DNA of 6,271 nt from Cyanobacteria bacterium UBA7694 (GTDB lineage Bacteria; Cyanobacteriota; Sericytochromatia; UBA7694), in contig DLGM01000209.1 of the NCBI GenBank assembly GCA_002482705.1, positions 1 through 6,271 on the forward strand. Reading direction: 5' to 3'. The stretch's first letter is position 1, and each line of letters opens with the position of its first letter. The position numbers and the translations under genes were made by a program. Under the pieces are notes generated by a model. That model was not told the DNA's origin. It made no database searches and saw nothing but the letters and a program-made list of their open reading frames with translations. Below, piece after piece: positions 1-4,246 of the stretch.

Positions 1-168
1 GTCAAAGATCATTTCAGCGGTCTCTTCTTTAGAGCGCGGCTCAATTTTCTGCTGGGGGACAATGGCGGCATCAATATTGCGAGTGAACCGGCGGCCCGTA
101 CGTTGGAGCAGCGTATCGCGAAGAATGTCTTCGTAGCCAGAGCCTTGAGAAGAGGGTGGTTGATTCAT
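1..168 (-). CDS. Hypothetical protein, N-terminal 56 residues (cut by left edge)
   Basis: An open frame reads leftward from an ATG at 168-166 and stays open to the window edge, giving exactly 56 codons. The start is supported by a GGGGAA Shine-Dalgarno-like stretch a few bases upstream on the minus strand (about 175-180). The visible part begins MNQPPSSQGSGYEDILRD and continues with a basic stretch (TGRRFTRN) and a charged segment (EPRSKEETAEM). It looks like a soluble, partly disordered N-terminus; there is no signal peptide, membrane segment or recognisable motif. The gene is divergent from the zinc-ribbon/protease unit and shares a 277-base intergenic region with it. I do not recognise the family and assign no function. 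Confidence 0.7.
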   Translation of the reverse strand, partial: MNQPPSSQGSGYEDILRDTLLQRTGRRFTRNIDAAIVPQQKIEPRSKEETAEMIFD

Positions 169-192
169 GAATTATTCCCCAATGAATCGGTA

Positions 193-222
193 AGGAGAAT
201 GTGTGCTGTGACATATTCTCCT
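193..222. promoter_or_regulatory. 12-bp-arm inverted repeat (operator or leader hairpin)
   Basis: The arms AGGAGAATGTGT (193-204) and ACATATTCTCCT (211-222) are complementary at 11 of 12 positions, with a 6-base spacer, GCTGTG. The one non-Watson-Crick pair (201/214) is G-U if the + strand is transcribed and A-C if the - strand is. The repeat lies 25 bases upstream of the leftward gene's ATG, in its probable 5' leader. No T-run follows on either strand, so it is not an intrinsic terminator. A dimeric repressor site or a leader hairpin are both possible. Confidence 0.5.
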
Positions 223-283
223 GGCACCAACAGAGATCAGTTTAACTCTGAATGTACATAGCATGTTCCTTCCATCGTAACAT

Positions 284-306
284 AAATGGTGAAAATTTCA
301 CCTTTT
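284..306. promoter_or_regulatory. 23-bp near-perfect palindrome, candidate operator
   Basis: The core GGTGAAAATTTCACC (288-302) is a perfect 7+1+7 palindrome. It extends outward by three further complementary A/T pairs (284-286 with 304-306) after a single T/T mismatch (287/303). It sits near the middle of the divergent intergenic region between the leftward gene ending its 5' side at 168 and the zinc-ribbon gene starting at 446. An odd-length, AT-centred palindrome of this size is typical of a binding site for a dimeric helix-turn-helix regulator. The cognate regulator is not identified, and I see no confident sigma70 promoter next to it. Confidence 0.5.
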
Positions 307-336
307 CGGTACCTGTTTTGAGCTGTGCAGAGAGGA

Positions 337-392
337 GTAACTGAACGCGATGGGAAACAAATAAAGATACTTCCGGGCCTATTCCGTAACTG
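337..392 (+). repeat. Two direct GTAACTG motifs upstream of the zinc-ribbon/protease unit
   Basis: GTAACTG occurs at 337-343 and 386-392 (49 bases apart), and a one-mismatch relative, GGTACCTG, lies at 308-315. The same heptamer occurs twice more in the window, both times directly upstream of the MerR-like gene (3626-3632 and 3648-3654), within longer repeats. The motif is short, so chance is not excluded, but all four exact copies I found lie in promoter-proximal noncoding DNA. It may be a half-site shared by two transcription units. Confidence 0.3.
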
Positions 393-445
393 CCCGAATG
401 ACTGGTGACGCGTGCTACCATGAAAAAAAGTGCGCGAAGGTGGCT

Positions 446-640
446 ATGGACAATACCTACGTATGCCCAATTTGTGAGCGAGAAGTGGATGATGCAATCA
501 TTCCCTTTCACAAAAACGTTGAAAAACAGATTATTGAGCTGATCAAGGCTCACAATCCCCGCTGGATTGAGGCCGACGGCTCATCCCCCAAAGCCGTGGA
601 ATATTACCAGTCGCTGATTGAACACCGCATTATTAAATAG
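446..640 (+). CDS. Small zinc-ribbon-like protein with a degenerate second Cys pair
   Basis: A 64-residue protein. The ATG at 446 is preferred over the upstream in-frame ATG at 398 because AAGG lies five bases before it (437-440), whereas 398 has no Shine-Dalgarno sequence. Residues 5-13 contain a CPIC knuckle (C7, C10), followed by a helical segment (FHKNVEKQIIELIKAHNPRW) and the tail EADGSSPKAVEYYQSL. From memory, related small zinc-ribbon proteins carry a second CPxC at that tail position (DGxCPKCxEYY pattern). Here the positions read S47-P-K-A50, so the four-Cys site appears half lost; H22 and H36 are the only nearby alternative ligands. The next gene, a protease, starts 15 bases after the stop, so the two are probably co-transcribed. 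A role as protease partner or regulator is inference from position only. Confidence 0.75.
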   Translation: MDNTYVCPICEREVDDAIIPFHKNVEKQIIELIKAHNPRWIEADGSSPKAVEYYQSLIEHRIIK

Positions 641-655
641 GCCGGGCCACACACT

Positions 656-2569
656 ATGGATACGATCCAACACCTGATTACCGTTTACCTCGGTGCCTAT
701 ATGGCCACCATGACTTCGCGCCAGTACAAACCCCTCGATCGGCGCTGGAAAGAGCACAAACGCGAATTGCTCGACAAAATCAAGAGCAATGAGCAGTGGG
801 AAGTGCTGCGCGATCTGTGCCTGCTGATGCTCTATTACGGAACGCCTGTCCAGGCCAAGGCCCTGTGTCAGATGCTGGTCAGTGATGTGACCCGGCGCAG
901 CGATGGGCGCTTGCAACTGCGGGTGCGCAATGCCCGTGAGGGCGACCGCTTTATCTTGATTGATGAAGAGACCAGCGAAGTCATGGAAGAGTATCTGGCG
1001 CTGACGGATATGACGGAACAGGAGCTGTTCCGCAAGGATTATGGGGTACCCATGATCCCTCAGGATATTTACACCCTTTCGACCCGTTTCCCCAACGAGG
1101 CCCTGGTGTCTGAACTGAGCGGTTTTTTCCCCATTTACAGCCAGAGCGACTATGAAATCATTCCCACCCCCTTACGCCTGAATGCCGTGTCTCGTTATAG
1201 CGGTAAAGGCATTACCATTGCCTTCCTCGATTCCGGGTTTTATCCCCACCCCGACTTGGTCATGCCCAATAACCGCATTCTCGCGTATGTCAATATCCCC
1301 GAACCGGAGCGCGATGACTTTGGCCTGCCGGAAGATTCCTGCTGGCATGGCATGCAAACCTCCCTTTCGGCGGCGGGCAATGGCTACCTCTCTGGGGGGC
1401 TCTATAACGGGATTGCTTACAATGCCAATATTGTGCTGCTGCGTGCCAGTGATAGCCGGGGCCAAATCAAGACCGAATACATGATCAAAGGCCTGAAGTG
1501 GGTGCTTGAAAACCATCAGCAATACAATATCCGGATTGTGAATATCTCGCTCGGTGACAGTCGCGAGCAGTCGTATCTGGACAATGCCCTCGACCAAATG
1601 GCCGAGGCCTTGGTTCAGGCGGGGGTGGTGGTGGTGGTGGCCGCCGGGAATGACGGCAATACGCCTGACAATGCAATTACGCCTCCGGCCAGCGCCCCGT
1701 CGGTGATTACGGTCGGTGGTTTTGACGACAAAAACCGCCTCAGCCGCCATTATTATGATATGTACCACTCCAGTTATGGCCCGACCATTGACGGAATTAT
1801 GAAGCCGGAGCTGATTGCCCCCGGCATTTGGGTAGCGGCCCCAATTTTGCCCAAAACGCCCCTGTATGAAGAGGCCGAGGCCCTGAGTAAGCTGGTCAAG
1901 GTTTCGGATGAGCGCTTAATGGGCGAGGTGAAAGAGCAACTCGAACATTTTCCCTTTGGCCCGGAAATCCTGACCAAGCCGGTGGCGGAAGTGCGCAAGG
2001 CCTTGGAAGGCCGTCTGCGCCAGCAAAAGATTGTGGGTGCCCATTATCAGCATGTAGATGGCACCTCTTTTTCGGCTCCGATAGTCTGTTCGATCATTGC
2101 CCAGATGTTAGAGGCCAATCCCGATCTGAACCCCCGCCGGATCAAACAAATTTTGTGCAGTACCACGGACAAAATTTTTAATATCCCGATTGAAAAACAG
2201 GGCCACGGCCTGATTCACCCGCGCAAGTGTGTCAAAGAGGCCGAAAACGACCGCTATCGCCGTGGGCTCAAGCGCCAGGCTTCCCCTTATGTCAATGGCC
2301 GCAAGGTGACCTTTTATTATGAAAGCGAAACGGCTGAAAGTGTGGCTGTTGCGGGGGAGTTTACCAATTGGCGGGGCGACCAGCTCTTTTTACAGCGCAT
2401 TCCCGGCACCAAGGTCTGGACGCTGGAAAAAGAATTCCCGTTTAAGGGGCTGTACGCTTATAAATTTGTGATTGATGGCCAGCGCTGGATTCCCGATCCC
2501 GAGTGTGAAAATGTTGAACCCGATGGTTATGGCGGTTTAAATACCCGCCTGCACCTCTATCTGGAGTAA
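656..2569 (+). CDS. S8 (subtilisin-like) serine protease with N-terminal recombinase-like and C-terminal glycogen-binding domains
   Basis: A 637-residue predicted cytosolic endopeptidase. The subtilase core spans about residues 178-530. Its triad is D192 (AFLDSGFYPHPDL), H231 (CWHGMQTSLSAAGNG, a diverged form of the usual HGTxVAG) and S471 (DGTSFSAP), with oxyanion Asn N332 (AAGNDGN). Roughly 65 extra residues (398-462), charged and helix-prone, separate IAPG from the Ser motif. Residues 545-637 match a CBM48/AMPK-beta glycogen-binding module (AGEFTNW, YKFVIDGQRW, GGLN); the residues matching AMPK-beta W100, K126, W133 and N150 are W572, K603, W611 and N629. Residues 22-125 resemble the first half of a tyrosine-recombinase catalytic domain without its Arg. 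There is no basic n-region, AxA cleavage site or clear membrane anchor, so secretion by Sec is unlikely. The start codon has a weak Shine-Dalgarno sequence, so translation may be coupled to the upstream gene; Met16 or Met19 are alternative starts. The protease call is firm; substrate and activation are unknown. Confidence 0.93.
   Translation: MDTIQHLITVYLGAYMATMTSRQYKPLDRRWKEHKRELLDKIKSNEQWEVLRDLCLLMLYYGTPVQAKALCQMLVSDVTRRSDGRLQLRVRNAREGDRFILIDEETSEVMEEYLALTDMTEQELFRKDYGVPMIPQDIYTLSTRFPNEALVSELSGFFPIYSQSDYEIIPTPLRLNAVSRYSGKGITIAFLDSGFYPHPDLVMPNNRILAYVNIPEPERDDFGLPEDSCWHGMQTSLSAAGNGYLSGGLYNGIAYNANIVLLRASDSRGQIKTEYMIKGLKWVLENHQQYNIRIVNISLGDSREQSYLDNALDQMAEALVQAGVVVVVAAGNDGNTPDNAITPPASAPSVITVGGFDDKNRLSRHYYDMYHSSYGPTIDGIMKPELIAPGIWVAAPILPKTPLYEEAEALSKLVKVSDERLMGEVKEQLEHFPFGPEILTKPVAEVRKALEGRLRQQKIVGAHYQHVDGTSFSAPIVCSIIAQMLEANPDLNPRRIKQILCSTTDKIFNIPIEKQGHGLIHPRKCVKEAENDRYRRGLKRQASPYVNGRKVTFYYESETAESVAVAGEFTNWRGDQLFLQRIPGTKVWTLEKEFPFKGLYAYKFVIDGQRWIPDPECENVEPDGYGGLNTRLHLYLE
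1625..1639 (+). repeat. (GTG)5 trinucleotide run inside the protease gene
   Basis: Five consecutive GTG codons encode V324-V328, the buried beta strand leading to the oxyanion residue N332. Such Val-rich strands are normal in subtilases, but identical codon use makes a short microsatellite. Slippage would add or remove whole Val codons without shifting frame. Confidence 0.6.
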
Positions 2570-2573
2570 GGAG

Positions 2574-3464
2574 TTAGTCGATCTGTTCCTGTAATAGTTG
2601 CAGATGGGCGACGAGCTGGTGGTAAGCGGGGGTCAGGCTGGACAGATCATAATGTTCGTCCAGCGGATCGAGGTCGTCAGCAATGTGGTCACAGCTATCG
2701 AGTAGGGCTTCCAACTGATTTTCCCAGTGGCTCAGAGTACGGCTGTGGAGTTGTTGCATGAGCTGTATAACTTTGGCTTGTTCACGGTCAATCCGGCTTT
2801 TGATCATGAGCATTTGGCCGGAAACCTCGACAGTGGTTTCCAGACGATGAAGCCAGGTTTCGTACGGGGCCAGACGGGTATGCAGGGCGGTGGTATCCAG
2901 CTCCTGTTCGAGCTGCTGGAGCTGAGCCTGTAATTCGCTCATGTGCTGCTGTTCCTGCTGGAGCTGATCGCGGAGAGTGGCCGTATGCTCCCGATCCGCT
3001 TGGGGCGTAAATGGTGGGGTTTTGGCAAGACGCTGTATATCTTCATCGATCTGTTGGGTAATCTGTTCATAGAGCTGGTCATAATCGATGGCTTCGCCCA
3101 GATCCGGCAGTTGAAATGTGTCAGATTCTGCTACCAGGCTGAGCTGTTCTAATAGGGCCTGAGCTTCACTGTGATGCGGATCTAGCCGCAGCACTTCGCG
3201 CAGATACACTTCACAGCGGGCCGGATTTTCGCTGAGCAGATAGAGGCGAGCAATGCCGAAGTGGGCTTTGGCTGAGTTGGGGTTGAGCTGAATAGCGGCA
3301 TACAGGGCTTCATTTGCCACTTGTAGGGCTTGGGGGTCACCATCTGTGGCTGCTTTTTCGAGCTGGATGAAACCCTGTTGGCAACGAAGGGCTGCTTGAG
3401 CTTGACGCTGTTGGGTTTGAGCAGATGTGCGGGAGTGAAGCCCAGCCAAGGCGTTTAAGTTCAT
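2574..3464 (-). CDS. TPR and coiled-coil protein of unknown function
   Basis: A 296-residue soluble protein with no signal peptide or membrane segment. Residues about 29-62 and 65-98 form two TPR-type helical pairs (ALYAAIQLNPNSAKAHFGIA and YLREVLRLDP are the typical helix B/turn segments). An acidic linker follows (D115-D142), then a Gln/Glu/Leu-rich coiled coil (about 157-192) and a further mainly helical C-terminal region with a second possible coil (about 218-255). No catalytic motif is visible, so it is best read as a scaffold or adaptor. The ATG at 3464 follows AAGGA on the minus strand with short spacing. It is divergent from the MerR-like gene and ends 4 bases from the protease stop, so neither gene has room for its own terminator. 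Its TPR style resembles that of the GT41 protein nearby, but no functional link is shown. Confidence 0.85.
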   Translation of the reverse strand: MNLNALAGLHSRTSAQTQQRQAQAALRCQQGFIQLEKAATDGDPQALQVANEALYAAIQLNPNSAKAHFGIARLYLLSENPARCEVYLREVLRLDPHHSEAQALLEQLSLVAESDTFQLPDLGEAIDYDQLYEQITQQIDEDIQRLAKTPPFTPQADREHTATLRDQLQQEQQHMSELQAQLQQLEQELDTTALHTRLAPYETWLHRLETTVEVSGQMLMIKSRIDREQAKVIQLMQQLHSRTLSHWENQLEALLDSCDHIADDLDPLDEHYDLSSLTPAYHQLVAHLQLLQEQID

Positions 3465-3533
3465 GAATCCTTACCTAATCACGTTTCCAAAAGGTCTGGT
3501 GCTGTGGGTTTAAGTGTGGCAAAAACCCTTTCT

Positions 3534-3563
3534 AGCATACCCTGACGGGCAAAATTTATCCAA
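3534..3563 (-). promoter_or_regulatory. Candidate sigma70-type promoter for the TPR/coiled-coil gene
   Basis: On the minus strand, TTGGAT (3563-3558) is followed after 18 bases by TATGCT (3539-3534), which matches four of six consensus -10 bases. The -35 match is only three of six. This would start transcription near 3527, leaving a leader of roughly 60 bases before the ATG at 3464. Confidence 0.35.
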
Positions 3564-3570
3564 GCCCAAT

Positions 3571-3585
3571 GCCGTTTTAGACGGC
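3571..3585. promoter_or_regulatory. Short inverted repeat between divergent promoters
   Basis: GCCGT (3571-3575) and ACGGC (3581-3585) flank a five-base spacer, TTTAG. Outside them AAT (3568-3570) and ATT (3592-3594) can extend the pairing across an asymmetric bulge. It lies between the two candidate divergent promoters, just upstream of the rightward -35. It could be a weak regulator site; no T-run follows, so it is not a terminator. Confidence 0.25.
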
Positions 3586-3592
3586 TGTAGCA

Positions 3593-3621
3593 TTGACAGA
3601 TGAAAACACGCCGATTACCTT
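3593..3621 (+). promoter_or_regulatory. Sigma70-type promoter of the MerR-like gene
   Basis: A perfect consensus -35, TTGACA (3593-3598), is followed after exactly 17 bases by TACCTT (3616-3621), a weak -10 that keeps the T1, A2 and T6 positions. Transcription would start near 3628, giving a leader of about 28 bases. The 17-base spacing is standard, not the 19-20 bases of classical MerR-activated promoters, so repression is more likely than MerR-type DNA-twist activation. The -10 lies inside the first of two operator-like repeats. Confidence 0.5.
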
Positions 3622-3654
3622 GAGGGTAACTGCACGTTATCCGAAAGGTAACTG
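3613..3654 (+). promoter_or_regulatory. Two 22-bp-spaced operator-like repeats over the -10 and the ribosome binding site
   Basis: Two copies of a TTAYC-N(5)-GGTAACTG pattern occur at 3615-3632 and 3637-3654, exactly 22 bases apart, about two helical turns, so both would face the same side of the DNA. Each copy is also an imperfect inverted repeat (TTACC with GGTAA in the first; GTTATCC with GGTAAC, one base bulged, in the second). The first covers the -10; the second covers the AAAGG Shine-Dalgarno sequence (3644-3648) and ends directly before the ATG. This placement suits an autorepressor operator, most simply for the MerR-like protein itself. Confidence 0.5.
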
Positions 3655-3655
3655 A

Positions 3656-4246
3656 ATGACGAGTATGACTTCCTTTATGAGCACTGAAGAGGTGTTAAAA
3701 GACCTCAAAATATCAGAAAGCACCCTTAAAAACTGGGAAAAACAGTTTCAAATCAAAAAAAGCCGTGGCCCTGGCAACAAAAAGCGTTATGACCAAGAAG
3801 CCATGGATGTGTTGCGTCTGGTCAAAGGTATGCGTGACCAGGATCGTGGCTTTGAAACGATCCAGCGCATTATCCGCGAACGCAATGTGGAAGCGGCTCC
3901 TACCTCTCAGGTACCTGCCGGGCAACCCACCGATAAAGAGGGGGTATCTCAGGCTGTCGTGCCGGTTGAAAACAATGCCCCTGCCCCGGTTGTGAGTGAA
4001 CCCTCCACCTCTTGGCTGAATGATAAGCAGGACATTATCACCGAAATTGTGAATGCCATTCACGAACAGACCGAATTGTCGGAAAAATTTGCCCGGGCCA
4101 CCTATTCAATTGGCCAACTCGAAGCGGAAAAACGTGCGCTGCAAGCGCAGGTGGAAGAACTCAAGGGCACGATTGATTCCCAGCGTTCGATTTTAGACCG
4201 CCTCAAGCAGCACTGGTTTATTCGCCTGTTTTGGGTAGACGGCTAA
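3656..4246 (+). CDS. MerR-like DNA-binding protein with C-terminal coiled coil
   Basis: A 196-residue protein. Residues about 8-76 form a MerR-type winged helix-turn-helix: the recognition region is STEEVLKDLKISESTLKNWEK, the wing is SRGPGNKKRY, and the following helices are QEAMDVLRLVKGM and GFETIQRII. A flexible Pro/Ala/Val-rich linker (about 78-118) leads to a helical and coiled-coil segment (about 122-186) and an aromatic tail, HWFIRLFW. There is no cysteine in the protein, so it is not a thiol-based metal or redox sensor, and there is no recognisable effector-binding domain. The ATG at 3656 is chosen over Met4 and Met8 because AAAGG lies seven bases upstream. The 3' end overlaps the convergent GT41 gene by 29 bases. 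It may be a repressor of its own promoter or a structural DNA-binding protein (RacA-like designs pair a MerR domain with a coiled coil). Its regulon is unknown. Confidence 0.85.
   Translation: MTSMTSFMSTEEVLKDLKISESTLKNWEKQFQIKKSRGPGNKKRYDQEAMDVLRLVKGMRDQDRGFETIQRIIRERNVEAAPTSQVPAGQPTDKEGVSQAVVPVENNAPAPVVSEPSTSWLNDKQDIITEIVNAIHEQTELSEKFARATYSIGQLEAEKRALQAQVEELKGTIDSQRSILDRLKQHWFIRLFWVDG

Noticed and set aside
71..214. 47-codon leftward ORF starting inside the 193-222 repeat, with AGGAG three bases upstream
   Set aside because: It is out of frame with the 56-codon gene that stays open to the edge, its Shine-Dalgarno sequence is too close and lies in a hairpin arm, and its composition is not protein-like in any recognisable way.
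350..364. Four-codon upstream ORF (M-G-N-K-stop) in the leader of the zinc-ribbon gene
   Set aside because: The nearest purine-rich stretch (GAGGAG, 332-337) is too far from the ATG, and so short an ORF is expected by chance.
398..445. Upstream in-frame ATG extending the zinc-ribbon protein by 16 residues (MTGDACYHEKKCAKVA)
   Set aside because: It has no Shine-Dalgarno sequence, whereas ATG 446 has AAGG at proper spacing directly before a typical CPIC N-terminus. The added Cys and His are probably noncoding-derived.
242..553. Leftward 103-codon frame across the intergenic region and zinc-ribbon gene
   Set aside because: It is antisense to a better supported gene, lacks any motif, and begins without a ribosome binding site.
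656..715. N-terminal signal peptide or anchor on the protease (ITVYLGAYMATM)
   Set aside because: There is no Lys/Arg before the hydrophobic stretch, it is short and contains polar residues, and no AxA cleavage site follows.
1172..1768. Leftward 198-codon frame antisense to the protease core, with a His run
   Set aside because: It is the shadow of the conserved catalytic core; the His run is simply the complement of the (GTG)5 Val codons.
2559..2600. Bidirectional terminator between the protease and TPR genes
   Set aside because: The stop codons are 4 bases apart and I find no GC-rich hairpin with a T-run on either strand.
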